NCBI GenBank assembly: GCA_965230065.1
Contig: OZ245942.1
Span: 5,642,001-5,706,000 of the forward strand
DNA length: 64,000 nucleotides
Origin: G965230065 sp965230065
GTDB taxonomy: Bacteria; Bacteroidota; Bacteroidia; Cytophagales; Cyclobacteriaceae
Reading direction: 5' to 3'
Part shown: in pieces, positions 28,464 to 37,614 of the stretch
Numbering within the stretch: position 1 is the first letter of the stretch
How the letters are laid out: every line of letters begins with the position of its first letter
Translations under genes and position numbers: made by a program
Notes under the pieces: generated by a model
The model's input: the letters and a program-made list of their open reading frames with translations, nothing else
Told to the model about the DNA's origin: nothing
Databases searched by the model: none

Positions 28464-29591
28464 ATGCACAACCTATTCAACAGTAGTTCAAGAAGAAGCT
28501 TTATCAAGAAAACATCCCTGGGTGTGGGAGCCGCCACACTCGGACTTGCCACTTCTGCTTATTCAAAGAGTTTATTTATACCCAAAGCCCCAAAAGAAAC
28601 CATGGGCATTGCCCTGGTAGGACTTGGCTATTACAGTACGCAGATATTGGCCCCGGCTTTGCAGGAAACTAAAAATGTAAAGCTGACCGGCATTGTAACC
28701 GGCACCCCTGAAAAAGAAAAGATATGGCAGGATAAATATGGCATAAAACCCGAAAACACGTACAATTACGAAAACTTTGAAGAGATCGCCAACAATGATG
28801 AAATTGACATCATTTATGTGGTGTTGCCCAACTCTATGCACCACGAATATACCATCCGTGCTGCCAAAGCGGGCAAGCATGTGATTTGTGAAAAACCCAT
28901 GGCCCTGAATGCCAAAGAATGTAAAGAAATGATTGCGGCCTGCAACGAAAACAATGTGCGCCTTTCTATAGGCTACCGCATGCAATTCGAACCTACCACA
29001 CAGGAAATCATGCGCATTGGGCAGGAAAAAGTATACGGGGATGTGCGTTTTATTTGCGCCGGGGCAGGTTACACAGAATCGCGTGAAGGACACTGGAAAA
29101 CCCAAAAACACATGGGCGGGGGTGCCATGATGGACATGGGTGTGTATTCTTTGCAGGCAGCCCGGTACACCACAGGACAAGAACCCCTGTCTGTTACTGC
29201 ACAAACATTTACCCGAAGGCCTGAAATTTTTAAAGATGTTGATGAAACCACCACCTTCCAACTGGAATTTCCGGGGGGCACTGTGGCCAATTTGCACACC
29301 AGTTTTTCCAATAGTATGAACTACCTGGAAACTTCCTGTGCTAATGGCTGGTTCCGCCTCCGCCCGTTTTCAGCTTACCGGGGCATCAAAGGGGAAACCA
29401 AAGATGGGCCACTGGATTATCCGGTTATCAACCAGCAAGCTACGCAAATGGATGAACAAGCCGAATCTATCATGAACAATAAACCCATGCGCGTACCCGG
29501 TGAAGAAGGGCTGAAAGATATGCGTGTGGTAGAAGCTATTTATCAATCTATTGCTTCCGGTGAAAAAGTGATGCTGGACCCGGTAAATTAA
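28464..29591 (+). CDS. Tat-exported Gfo/Idh/MocA family oxidoreductase
   Basis: I take ATG 28464 (MHNLFNSSSRRSFIKKTSLG) as the start; the frame runs further back only to a TTG. The N-terminus is a twin-arginine signal (SRRSFIKK then a hydrophobic stretch ending TSAYSKS). The Rossmann part shows MGIALVGLGYYSTQILAPAL and IDIIYVVLPNSMHHEY. The EKP signature is in AGKHVICEKPMALNAKE, and the C-terminal domain has HMGGGAMMDMGVYSLQAARY. It is likely a periplasmic glucose-fructose-oxidoreductase-like enzyme with tightly bound cofactor, as other Tat-exported members are. Confidence 0.9.
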   Translation: MHNLFNSSSRRSFIKKTSLGVGAATLGLATSAYSKSLFIPKAPKETMGIALVGLGYYSTQILAPALQETKNVKLTGIVTGTPEKEKIWQDKYGIKPENTYNYENFEEIANNDEIDIIYVVLPNSMHHEYTIRAAKAGKHVICEKPMALNAKECKEMIAACNENNVRLSIGYRMQFEPTTQEIMRIGQEKVYGDVRFICAGAGYTESREGHWKTQKHMGGGAMMDMGVYSLQAARYTTGQEPLSVTAQTFTRRPEIFKDVDETTTFQLEFPGGTVANLHTSFSNSMNYLETSCANGWFRLRPFSAYRGIKGETKDGPLDYPVINQQATQMDEQAESIMNNKPMRVPGEEGLKDMRVVEAIYQSIASGEKVMLDPVN

Positions 29592-29617
29592 AACGTTTGC
29601 CAGAAAATCATATCGTA

Positions 29618-29686
29618 AAAACCTTCCTTGTTTTTAGCGGTTATTTCCCTAAATACGCATCAATATCGCTGAAGCCAGGAAGGTTT
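29618..29686. repeat. Spaced perfect inverted repeat in intergenic region
   Basis: aaaccttcct (29618-29627) is perfectly inverted as aggaaggttt (29677-29686). A shorter nested agcg/cgct pair lies inside. It could be a structured leader or non-coding RNA, or a terminator of the upstream operon. No T-run follows. Confidence 0.4.
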
Positions 29687-29735
29687 AATTCAGTTTATAT
29701 TTTCTGTATTTTTTAAGTATAACTCTTCCTCTCGG

Positions 29736-30746
29736 ATGATTGATATTGAAAAGCATGATGAATTGCACAGGTATTTAGTGGAAAAGCAATTAATTCATGC
29801 CCGGGAGGAGGTAAAATATGAAAACCTGACAGGAGGCGTTTCTAACCGATGTGTGCTGGTAACACGTGATGCCGGGAATTTGGTGGTGAAACAGGCGCTG
29901 GAAAAACTGAGGGTAAAGGAAACCTGGAAGTGCGCCCCGGAAAGAATTCACAAAGAAGCATTGGGATTAAGGCACTTGAAGCAATTAACCCCACACCAAA
30001 ATACACCGGCTTTTGTAGATGAAGATTTTCAGCAGCATATGCTGGTGATGAAGGCTGTGCTTTTTCCGCATCATAATCTGAAAACCTTGCTTTTGGAGGG
30101 AAAAATTTCATCATCGCATGCTAGTCAATTAGGGGCATTGCTCGGCAGCATTCATGCAAATTCTTTAGAAAAAGAGGAGTACAAAACAGCTTTCTCAGAA
30201 ACGCATTTTTTTGAAGCTTTACGGTTAAACCCGTATTACGCATTCACTGCAAGCCAACTTCCCGAAGTCGCCGGTTTTCTGAGCAAATTGACAGAAACCA
30301 CAAAACAGGTTAAAATAAGTGTAGTACACGGTGATTTCAGTCCGAAAAATATTTTGGTACATGATGGCCAACTGATTTTACTCGATCATGAAGTGATTCA
30401 TTACGGCGACCCTGCTTTTGACATTGGCTTTTCGCTTACCCATCTGTTGAGCAAAGGAGTCCACCTGAAGACTCACCGGGAAGATATGCTGAAGTTCAGT
30501 CTAACTTACTGGAAAGCATATTGCACCGAAACGCAGCCACTATTACAGTTGCCGGAATTTGAAAACAGGGCCGTGCAGCATACCTTAGCTTGCCTGCTCG
30601 CCAGGGTAAAAGGAAAGTCACCCCTGGAATATCTTGATAAACATGAGCAGGTGCAGCAATTATCCATCGTGCTCAATTTACTGAACAACAGGCCCGCTTC
30701 GGTGGAAAATTTAATTCACAAATTTTTCAATGCATTAACAAAGTAA
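29736..30746 (+). CDS. APH-fold phosphotransferase (small-molecule kinase)
   Basis: This 336-residue protein belongs to the aminoglycoside phosphotransferase/choline-kinase fold. Visible motifs are ENLTGGVSNRCVLVT (glycine-rich loop), LVVKQALEKLRVKE with a lysine, the catalytic loop VVHGDFSPKNILVHDGQLIL and the DFG-equivalent LLDHEVIHYGDPAFDIGF. The closest functional types include 5-methylthioribose kinase and thiamine or sugar kinases. The stop codon abuts directly on the ATG of the following enolase-like gene with no gap. The kinase product is therefore likely to feed the enolase-like enzyme. The natural substrate is unknown. Confidence 0.8.
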   Translation: MIDIEKHDELHRYLVEKQLIHAREEVKYENLTGGVSNRCVLVTRDAGNLVVKQALEKLRVKETWKCAPERIHKEALGLRHLKQLTPHQNTPAFVDEDFQQHMLVMKAVLFPHHNLKTLLLEGKISSSHASQLGALLGSIHANSLEKEEYKTAFSETHFFEALRLNPYYAFTASQLPEVAGFLSKLTETTKQVKISVVHGDFSPKNILVHDGQLILLDHEVIHYGDPAFDIGFSLTHLLSKGVHLKTHREDMLKFSLTYWKAYCTETQPLLQLPEFENRAVQHTLACLLARVKGKSPLEYLDKHEQVQQLSIVLNLLNNRPASVENLIHKFFNALTK

Positions 30747-32015
30747 ATGAGCCCGATAAAATCTTTAAAAGCCCTCGAAATTCTGGATAGCCGGGGAAGG
30801 CCCACCATTTTCTGTAAATGTACATTTGAAAATGACATCAGTGCCGGGGCATCTGTACCTTCCGGAGCATCTACAGGCATGGCCGAAGCGCATGAATTAC
30901 GGGATAATAACAAAAACAGGTTTCATGGATTAGGTGTTACCGAAGCCATAAATAATATAAATACCGAAATCAGCCGAAAATGTGCAGGAAGGCGATTTGC
31001 CAACCAAAGCGAATTTGATAGTTTTATCATTAACCTGGATGGCACAACGCAGAAAAAACGTTTGGGCGCTAATGCGATTCTGGCTTGTTCTTTGGCTTTT
31101 GCCCGGGCAACGGCAAAAAACCAGCACCTGCCATTGTATGAATATTTTGCTTCCTTAATTGGGAAAAAGCCAGGCCACCTACCCAAACCCACCATCAACC
31201 TTTTCAGTGGGGGGGTGCATGCCGGACAGCAGGTAGCTATTCAGGACGTGCTTTTGGTACCAGCCATTGCCAAAACTACCATGGAAGCGCTGGAAATGGT
31301 ATATACCATTTACTATGCCGCCGCTGATTTGATTTTAGAGAAATACAACATGCGTACCCTTAGGGCTGATGAAGGTGGCCTTGCCCCTCCTTTTTCTGAT
31401 ACCAACACCATGTTTGAAGATGCCGTATCAGCTATTAAAAAAGCAGGATATATTCCCGGAAAAGATGTATTTCTTGCCATAGACGTGGCTTCCAGCCGTT
31501 TTTTTCAAAAGGGAATGTATCAAATTGACAATAAGAACGTAAGCAGCCAGGAAATGGTGGATATTATCACAACCTGGACAAACCAGTATCCACTGGTAAG
31601 CGTAGAAGACGGGTTGGCAGAAGAAGATTGGACATATTGGCCACTGCTGAAGCAAAAAATTCAGGATAAAGCCCTGGTTTTGGGAGATGACCTCTTGTGT
31701 ACCAATCCTGACCGCATTGAAAAAGCCATCAATACAAATGCTGCCAATGCTCTTTTGTTAAAAGTAAACCAAATTGGAAGTTTGACAGAAGCTTCCAAAG
31801 CCTATCAATTGGCAAAAGATGCCGTATGGCAGGTAACCGTAAGTGCAAGAAGTGGGGAAACCGAAGACAACTGGCTGGCCGACCTGGCTGTTGGATGGGG
31901 AGGAAATCAAATAAAAATTGGCTCCATTACCCAGTCAGAACGCCTGGCTAAGTATAACCGGCTTTTGATGATTGAAGCGGAAACAAAATTTCCTTTAAAT
32001 CAATGGCCGGGCTAA
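30747..32015 (+). CDS. Divergent enolase-like protein with altered catalytic residues
   Basis: This 422-residue protein aligns end to end with enolase. Conserved parts include EILDSRGRPT, VPSGASTGMAEAHELRD, the metal-ligand segments FLAIDVASSRF, SVEDGLAEEDW and VLGDDLLCTNP, LRADEGGLAPP (Glu211 of yeast enolase), LLLKVNQIGSLTE (Lys345) and QIKIGSITQSERLAKYN (Lys396). Two normally conserved positions differ. The IQEF Glu (yeast Glu168) is Asp in AIQDVLLVP, and the SHRSGETED His (yeast His373) is Ala in SARSGETED. The fold, magnesium sites and general base are kept, but ordinary enolase activity is doubtful. Known enolase relatives with other reactions include carboxyphosphonoenolpyruvate synthase. 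It is coupled to an APH-fold kinase upstream and is unlikely to be the cell's glycolytic enolase. Confidence 0.8.
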   Translation: MSPIKSLKALEILDSRGRPTIFCKCTFENDISAGASVPSGASTGMAEAHELRDNNKNRFHGLGVTEAINNINTEISRKCAGRRFANQSEFDSFIINLDGTTQKKRLGANAILACSLAFARATAKNQHLPLYEYFASLIGKKPGHLPKPTINLFSGGVHAGQQVAIQDVLLVPAIAKTTMEALEMVYTIYYAAADLILEKYNMRTLRADEGGLAPPFSDTNTMFEDAVSAIKKAGYIPGKDVFLAIDVASSRFFQKGMYQIDNKNVSSQEMVDIITTWTNQYPLVSVEDGLAEEDWTYWPLLKQKIQDKALVLGDDLLCTNPDRIEKAINTNAANALLLKVNQIGSLTEASKAYQLAKDAVWQVTVSARSGETEDNWLADLAVGWGGNQIKIGSITQSERLAKYNRLLMIEAETKFPLNQWPG

Positions 32016-32094
32016 AAGGAAACGAACAAATATCGTTTACCTTTACAGGCTGGAAACCCGAATACAAAACGCTTTTTAATCACACAATTTTATA

Positions 32095-32604
32095 ATGAAA
32101 GAACCTGAATCAGTAAATATAAACCAATCTGTTGCTATTTTAATAGATGGTAACAATATAGAAATCAGTTTGCACAACCTGATGGGCAGCAAGGATGTGA
32201 TGCTCAACTTTGATACGCTCATACCCAAATTATTGGACAACCGTGGGCTAAACCGCCTTATTTATTTTCGGGAAGGAAAAAGCATCTCTACCAAGCTGGC
32301 CGAGCGCTTACACAGCCATTACCACGGATCGGTAGTGCCCTGTCATAAAAATGCAGACATACCCCTGACCATCAAAGCCACGCAAATTGCCCAAAAAGTA
32401 GACACCATCATCATCCTTTCGGGAGACGCCGATTATGTAGAGTTGGTCAATCACCTGAAATCTGAAGGTGTGCGGGTAGAGATTGCTGCTGTTGCACAAA
32501 CCACTGCGGCAGTTTTGCTTGAAGAAGCTGATTATTTTATCCCTATCACCAAAGAGGATTGCTTTGAATACAGGCATTATTCAGGTAAAAACAAAAAGAA
32601 TTGA
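32095..32604 (+). CDS. NYN-domain (LabA/DUF88-like) putative ribonuclease
   Basis: This 169-residue protein has the PIN-like NYN fold: SVAILIDGNNIEISLH near the N-terminus with the first acidic residue, and DTIIILSGDADYVELVNHLK with the second acidic pair. Then comes GVRVEIAAVAQTTAAVLLEEAD. NYN proteins of this type are single-domain metal-dependent RNA nucleases or their inactive relatives. The stop overlaps the lpxB ATG by 1 bp (TGATG), so the two are coupled. A functional link to lipid A synthesis is not known. Confidence 0.8.
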   Translation: MKEPESVNINQSVAILIDGNNIEISLHNLMGSKDVMLNFDTLIPKLLDNRGLNRLIYFREGKSISTKLAERLHSHYHGSVVPCHKNADIPLTIKATQIAQKVDTIIILSGDADYVELVNHLKSEGVRVEIAAVAQTTAAVLLEEADYFIPITKEDCFEYRHYSGKNKKN

Positions 32605-33725
32605 TGAAGTATTACCTCATTGCCGGAGAAGCTTCCGGCGATATGCACGGCGCCCACCTGATGAAAGCCATCAAAGCCCGGGACACCGATGCCGAATTCC
32701 GGTTTTGGGGTGGTGATTTGATGGCAGAGCAAGGCGGAGAACTGGTCAAACATTATAAAGACCATGCCGTGATGGGTTTTGTGGCTGTAATCCAAAACCT
32801 GGGAACCATCAGGAAAAACTTTAAGCTTTGCCGCGAAGACCTGCAAAAGTATCAGCCTGATGCCGTCATTTTTATAGATTATTCAGGCTTTAACCTGCGT
32901 ATGGCTAAGTTTGCCAAAAACATCGGTTTACGCACTTTCTATTATGTGGCACCCCAGGTATGGGCCTGGCGGAAGCACCGTATCAAAAGCATTAAAAAAT
33001 ACCTGGACCGTGTGTTTGCCATCTTTCCCTTTGAAGTATCATTTTATGAAAAACACAATTATCCGGTCAATTTTGTAGGCAACCCACTGATAGATATCAT
33101 TGCTGAAAAACAAGATACTCTCCCTGACTATCAGTCATTTATTAAAAACAATAGCTTATCTGATAAGCCTATCCTTGCATTACTGCCTGGCAGCCGGAAA
33201 CAGGAAATCAGCACCATGTTGCCCATTATGCTCAATGCCGCAGAAAAATTCCAACAATACCAGTGCGTTGTAGCCGGCGCACCGGCTTTTGATGAAGCCT
33301 ATTACCAACAATTTACTGAAGGAAAACCTTTCAGTATTGTTTTTGGCAAAACCTATGCTTTGTTAAATAATGCCAAAGCCGCTATGGTAACTTCCGGCAC
33401 GGCTACGCTGGAAACAGCCCTGTTCAACGTGCCCCAGGTAGTGTGTTATAAAATGGGAGGATTTTCATATAAAATCCTTAAGCAACTCATCAAAATTAAA
33501 TACATCTCTTTGGTCAATTTGATTATGGATAGAGAGGTTGTCAAGGAACTGATACAGGATGAGTTGACGGAAGAAAATTTAGAGGCCCAGTTAAATTTGA
33601 TAATAAATAATGAGGAACATCAACAAAATATGCTGGGAGAATACCAGGCAATGGTAACAAAATTAGGAAAAGGGGGAGCAGCCCAAAAAGCTGCTCAAGT
33701 AATAGTAAAAGATATCAATGGTTAA
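32604..33725 (+). CDS. lpxB: Lipid-A-disaccharide synthase
   Basis: This 373-residue GT19 enzyme shows YLIAGEASGDMHGAHLM, FRFWGGDLMAEQGGE, VIFIDYSGFNLRMAKF, YYVAPQVWAWRKHR and PVNFVGNPLID, all hallmarks of LpxB, with LALLPGSRKQEI and VTSGTATLETAL further on. It joins UDP-2,3-diacylglucosamine and lipid X at the inner membrane, the committed disaccharide step of lipid A. The start is the ATG at 32604, not the TTG one codon earlier. Its presence confirms a Gram-negative envelope. Confidence 0.95.
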   Translation: MKYYLIAGEASGDMHGAHLMKAIKARDTDAEFRFWGGDLMAEQGGELVKHYKDHAVMGFVAVIQNLGTIRKNFKLCREDLQKYQPDAVIFIDYSGFNLRMAKFAKNIGLRTFYYVAPQVWAWRKHRIKSIKKYLDRVFAIFPFEVSFYEKHNYPVNFVGNPLIDIIAEKQDTLPDYQSFIKNNSLSDKPILALLPGSRKQEISTMLPIMLNAAEKFQQYQCVVAGAPAFDEAYYQQFTEGKPFSIVFGKTYALLNNAKAAMVTSGTATLETALFNVPQVVCYKMGGFSYKILKQLIKIKYISLVNLIMDREVVKELIQDELTEENLEAQLNLIINNEEHQQNMLGEYQAMVTKLGKGGAAQKAAQVIVKDING

Positions 33726-33728
33726 TTA

Positions 33729-34673
33729 CTATTCCTCCTTATCGTGATTATCAACCGTAAATACCAGCCCGATACCCATGCTTTGGCTCAGCTGAATTTC
33801 ATCATGCTGGTCAAAGTCATACAGCAACGTACCGGCTAAGTTCACGCTAATGTATTGGGTAACTTTGGCAGTAAAAATCAGATCCAGCCGATGGTCTATT
33901 TCTTCAAAATTAAAATGCTCATAGTTGGCAAATAGCTGATACCGGGCTTTTAAATTAATATTTTCAGCCAGATCCTTATTATAGCTTGCCAATACCTGAA
34001 GGGCAAACCATTCATAACGAACTTTACCTTCTTCTACCCCATAATTATTTTCTGTATTTCCACGAATTTCTTCTTCTATCTGAAAAGTGAGTCGGGGTGA
34101 AAATGGGCTTAACCGCAGCCAAAAATACTCTACCGGCTCGTATTCAAAACCTAATGACCCGGTAAGGTAACCCGGAGCCATAAACTGGGAAATGAGGGTG
34201 CGTGTACCATCATCATTAAATTCGTATCCCTTATCAAACTGCGATAAGAAATTGAGGGAAAAGTAAGTATCCCAATGCTGGCTCACGTTGTAGCCTACTT
34301 TGGTATCCAGAAATATACGGTCCTGGTTTTTCCGCGCGGTTTCTCCGGCATTATTCACAACGCCGTACAACAAGTCAACCACATTGTCCCAGGTCCACCG
34401 GTCTTTTCGGTATTTTGCCTGAAAGTTAGAATAAAGCCCAAAAGCAATGGAGTTGACACCCCCACCCGTCCAGTTACTGCTAAAGGAAGCCTGGTTAAAG
34501 GTAGCCCCTCCGTTGAAAGAAACCCTCCAACCTTCCAGGGAATCTGGTGTATCAAAAAGGCGTGCTCTTTCCAAAGATTGTAAAGTATCAGCTACAGTAG
34601 AAATATCATCATCCTGCGCAATAGCAGGTAAAACACAAAGGCATAATCCGGCGAATATTAAATACACTTTCAT
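33729..34673 (-). CDS. DUF3078 family outer-membrane protein
   Basis: This 314-residue protein has a signal peptide ending VLPAIAQ. The family features are GWRVSFNGGATFNQASFSSN, the NWTGGGVNSIAFG region, DRWTWDNVVDLLYG, FLDTKVGYNVSQHW and repeated amphipathic strands to the C-terminus. DUF3078 proteins are Bacteroidota beta-barrels of unknown role. It converges with lpxB, the stops lying 3 bp apart. It lies downstream of MscS on the same strand with a clear terminator between them. Confidence 0.85.
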   Translation of the reverse strand: MKVYLIFAGLCLCVLPAIAQDDDISTVADTLQSLERARLFDTPDSLEGWRVSFNGGATFNQASFSSNWTGGGVNSIAFGLYSNFQAKYRKDRWTWDNVVDLLYGVVNNAGETARKNQDRIFLDTKVGYNVSQHWDTYFSLNFLSQFDKGYEFNDDGTRTLISQFMAPGYLTGSLGFEYEPVEYFWLRLSPFSPRLTFQIEEEIRGNTENNYGVEEGKVRYEWFALQVLASYNKDLAENINLKARYQLFANYEHFNFEEIDHRLDLIFTAKVTQYISVNLAGTLLYDFDQHDEIQLSQSMGIGLVFTVDNHDKEE

Positions 34674-34694
34674 TGTTAAAATATTTTAAGGTAA

Positions 34695-34737
34695 GCAAAA
34701 AAAATAAGCTATTGTTACCACCCGGGTAACAACAGCT
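34695..34737 (-). terminator. Rho-independent terminator after mscS-like gene
   Basis: On the minus strand a stem pairs agctgttgttacc with ggtaacaatagct around a 5-nt loop, followed by a T-rich run. This is a strong classical terminator just after the MscS-family stop at 34765. Confidence 0.85.
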
Positions 34738-34764
34738 TTGCGTAAAATTTATTTAAAGGTGAAA

Positions 34765-35583
34765 TTATTTTTCCTGGTACAAATGTACATCCCGCTGAGG
34801 GAAAGGAATAGAGATGCCAGCTTTATCAAAAGCTTTTTTCACGGCTTCCGTCTTATCAAAGAATACTCCCCAATAATCACCTCCGTTTACTTTTGCACGC
34901 ACTTTAAAATTCACAGAGCTATCACCCAGTTCTGATAAGTTGATAAAAGGCTCATCGGGGTTCAGTATGCGCTCATCGTTGTATACTACTTCTTTGATCA
35001 CTTCCCTTGCTTTATCAATATCGTCATTATAACCTATGCCAAAAATCCACTCTACTGTGCGGGTTTCTTCAGTGGTATAATTAATAATTTTATCATTATA
35101 TAAAGGGCCATTGGGCAGGATGATGGTTTTATTGTCATAGCTTTTCAGTACGGTATGAAATATCTGGATTTCGCTAACACTGGCAATTACACCCTGTGCC
35201 TCAATCACATCCCCCACCTTGAACGGCTTGAGCAAAAGAATAAGCACACCACCGGCGAAGTTGGCTAAACTTCCCTGTAAAGCCAGTCCAATGGCCAGGC
35301 CGGCTGCACCTAACACAGCAATAAAAGAGGTAGTAGCAATACCCACCATCGAAGCCACAGAAATAATGAGCATTACCTTTAGCAGTGCGGATAAAATGCC
35401 AGCTACAAATGGGGTTAAGGATGGGTCAAAATCCCGTTTTCCCAGGCCTTTTTTAAATGCTTTTATAAATGAGTTGATAATAGCCCAACCAATGATCAGG
35501 ACAATAATTGCCAAAAGCACTTTGGGCACATAAACTATGGCCAATTCTATAGCCTGGTCATAATATTCTTCGATTTTTTCCAT
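34765..35583 (-). CDS. Small-conductance mechanosensitive channel (MscS family)
   Basis: This 272-residue protein has three transmembrane helices in the first 110 residues. The pore-lining TM3 is glycine/alanine-rich, AAGLAIGLALQGSLANFAGG, followed by LLLKPFKVGDVIEAQG and NKTIILPNGPLYNDKIINYT of the soluble MscS beta domain. The C-terminus has ISIPFPQRDVHLYQ, the standard end of the family. It relieves osmotic down-shock at the inner membrane. Single gene with its own terminator. Confidence 0.93.
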   Translation of the reverse strand: MEKIEEYYDQAIELAIVYVPKVLLAIIVLIIGWAIINSFIKAFKKGLGKRDFDPSLTPFVAGILSALLKVMLIISVASMVGIATTSFIAVLGAAGLAIGLALQGSLANFAGGVLILLLKPFKVGDVIEAQGVIASVSEIQIFHTVLKSYDNKTIILPNGPLYNDKIINYTTEETRTVEWIFGIGYNDDIDKAREVIKEVVYNDERILNPDEPFINLSELGDSSVNFKVRAKVNGGDYWGVFFDKTEAVKKAFDKAGISIPFPQRDVHLYQEK

Positions 35584-35863
35584 GGTGATAGTTTTAGGTT
35601 TTGGTTGTAAAAAAAATAGAGTTGAATAAGAATTACAATAGTATTTCGATAAGATGATATATTAACTCGCCCAACGTTAAAAATCAGCCTTTTAATAATT
35701 ATTTTTAGAAAAACCTTTCTGGTGCGTATTTTGTTTTCTGTCAGGACAAGCGATTTTTTATCATATGATGAAGACAGTTTTTAGTACCATCTTCATTAAT
35801 GTAAATTATATATATTTGCGATAAAATTCATAATTATTCGTTTTAATTTTTGATTAACTTTCA
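35584..35863. other. Intergenic region without a recognisable gene
   Basis: AT-rich divergent gap between the MscS-family gene and an exported unknown. I see no RNA gene, repeat or clear hairpin; it probably holds the two promoters. Confidence 0.5.
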
Positions 35864-36661
35864 ATGATTTTCCAATTCCTTTCAATATTTTTATGTTTTT
35901 TTGCTTTTTGTTTTGGCAGTGCTCCCCTCAATGAACCTGTATTTCTACGTGAAAATAATATTGCTTTTCCTGCAAACCACCAAATACAAAGTAAAGAGGG
36001 GATTCAGTTTTATGGAATTTTATTAGATGAAGATTTCAACTGTTTGTACAAGTCTGGAAATGGTGTTTTTTCCTTTGAGGATAATGCCTTGCCTCTGGAT
36101 ATTCATAATTACTGGAACAAGCGGGGCGATGAAAATTATAAAACTTTTCTTACGAAAGTTGCTTATTCTGTTAACCGTGAGGTCTCTTATTTTTCTGAAA
36201 AGCAATTAAAAGATATACAGTTTATACGCAAAACCCTCCCAGATTATGAAGTAGACCAGCTTTCACCGGGAAAATATGCAGTAGATTGTGGTTATTTTGG
36301 GCCTTCATTCAATTATGACCTCTCATTTTATCGTGCCCCTTATCAGCAACCCGGTATTCAAGACCTGGTGGATTATGCCATAGCGCAAAATCCAGAATTA
36401 GGGAAACCAGCCCTGGTTTCCTTGCATCACAACTACAATTATGGCAAGGTAATGATGCACCGTACGTCAAAAATGTCTGTATCCCTGACCTGCTACTTCC
36501 CCTACCATCAATCAAAAACGCTTGTAGTCAATTATACCCTCAACTACATCTACGAATTACCACCAAAATTTTTGGGCGGGTATGAGTTGCTGATTGATAA
36601 AGTTAAGGAAGGCATCAGTGATTTAGTGATACAAACCCGGAAAGCTAGTTCGCAGGTATAA
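35864..36661 (+). CDS. Exported protein of unknown function
   Basis: This 265-residue protein has a hydrophobic signal peptide (residues 1-19, FLSIFLCFFAFCFGSA). The mature part shows no motif I know. It contains GIQFYGILLDEDFN, DIQFIRKTLPDYEVDQLSPG and YFGPSFNYDLSFYRAPYQ, and ends with a charged helix. It is transcribed alone. The even coding look and signal peptide support a real gene; no function is proposed. Confidence 0.65.
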   Translation: MIFQFLSIFLCFFAFCFGSAPLNEPVFLRENNIAFPANHQIQSKEGIQFYGILLDEDFNCLYKSGNGVFSFEDNALPLDIHNYWNKRGDENYKTFLTKVAYSVNREVSYFSEKQLKDIQFIRKTLPDYEVDQLSPGKYAVDCGYFGPSFNYDLSFYRAPYQQPGIQDLVDYAIAQNPELGKPALVSLHHNYNYGKVMMHRTSKMSVSLTCYFPYHQSKTLVVNYTLNYIYELPPKFLGGYELLIDKVKEGISDLVIQTRKASSQV

Positions 36662-36681
36662 ACCAAGGTGGTGAAATACCT

Positions 36682-37458
36682 TTACAACCACAGTTGATCA
36701 TCCTCTACAATAATATCGTCCAGGTTTTCCTGTATGATTAGCTCAAAAGAATCCAGATCGAGACATAGCAGATTGCCCAAAAATTTATTCTCTCCGTAAA
36801 AAACACATCCGTTATCCAACGGAATCACCTGGCTTCTGCTCGCAACTGCCTCTTTAATTACTTCTATCAAATAGGGTGTATGTCCATGAATCAAAATTTT
36901 GCCTTGCAGCACCTTTTCATCAGGTTCAAACTGCCTTATCCACAACATTTCGTCGTAAGCTTCAAAAGGCGCCTTAGCTTTGAAGTTAAGGCCCGCATGC
37001 ACCAGAAAAAAGTTGTCCAGCTCAAAATAGAAAGCGGATTTTTTAAAAAACTTGAGATATGCAGGCTTCACTCTTCTGTTGTTTTCTAACAAGTCTGTTG
37101 AGTTGTTATTCTCAAGATAAGTTATCAAAGATCGATCGTCATCCAAAATAGCTTTATCCATTACCATCTGCTCGTGGTTACCTCTCAATGGATAAATATT
37201 ATAACCATTATTCATATATTCAATGATGATGTCAAGCACTCCGCTGCTGTTTGGCCCCCGATCAATATAATCGCCCAATAAAAAAAGCTGGTCTTTACGC
37301 AAGAGGTTTAGCTTCCCGAGCAATGCCTCAAAAGTTTTTGCGCAACCATGGATGTCTGAAATGACCAGTCTTCGCCCTTTATTCCTGGGCTTTTCCACAA
37401 AATACGACTCAGGTTTTGCTTCTTGTTGAACCAATATGCGTTTAAACCAGTTTTTCAA
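36682..37458 (-). CDS. Metallophosphoesterase (bacterial PPP-type Ser/Thr phosphatase-like)
   Basis: This 258-residue calcineurin-like enzyme has all metal motifs in order: LVISDIHGCAKTFEAL (DxH), LFLLGDYIDRGPNSSGVLD (GDxxDRG), YPLRGNHEQM (GNHE), FFLVHAGLNF and ILIHGHTPY. The layout resembles ApaH/PrpE and bacterial PP1-like phosphatases, which dephosphorylate proteins or cleave dinucleoside polyphosphates. It converges with the exported unknown. Confidence 0.9.
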   Translation of the reverse strand: MKNWFKRILVQQEAKPESYFVEKPRNKGRRLVISDIHGCAKTFEALLGKLNLLRKDQLFLLGDYIDRGPNSSGVLDIIIEYMNNGYNIYPLRGNHEQMVMDKAILDDDRSLITYLENNNSTDLLENNRRVKPAYLKFFKKSAFYFELDNFFLVHAGLNFKAKAPFEAYDEMLWIRQFEPDEKVLQGKILIHGHTPYLIEVIKEAVASRSQVIPLDNGCVFYGENKFLGNLLCLDLDSFELIIQENLDDIIVEDDQLWL

Positions 37459-37614
37459 GCTTTAACATTTATAGTGAATTAGAGAAAATAAGATTTAGAC
37501 AAAAATCTGAAAATCCATTTGGCTTTTACCTTATTTTTCTCACTTTTTACATAATTTTAGTCAATTATCACTAACTAAAAGGTTTCTCAAGGTTTGATAG
37601 TAAACATTTTTGAC

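Noticed and set aside
28572..29297. A 241-codon minus-strand frame opposite the Tat-exported oxidoreductase
   Set aside because: Antisense shadow; the plus strand has every motif of the Gfo/Idh/MocA family.
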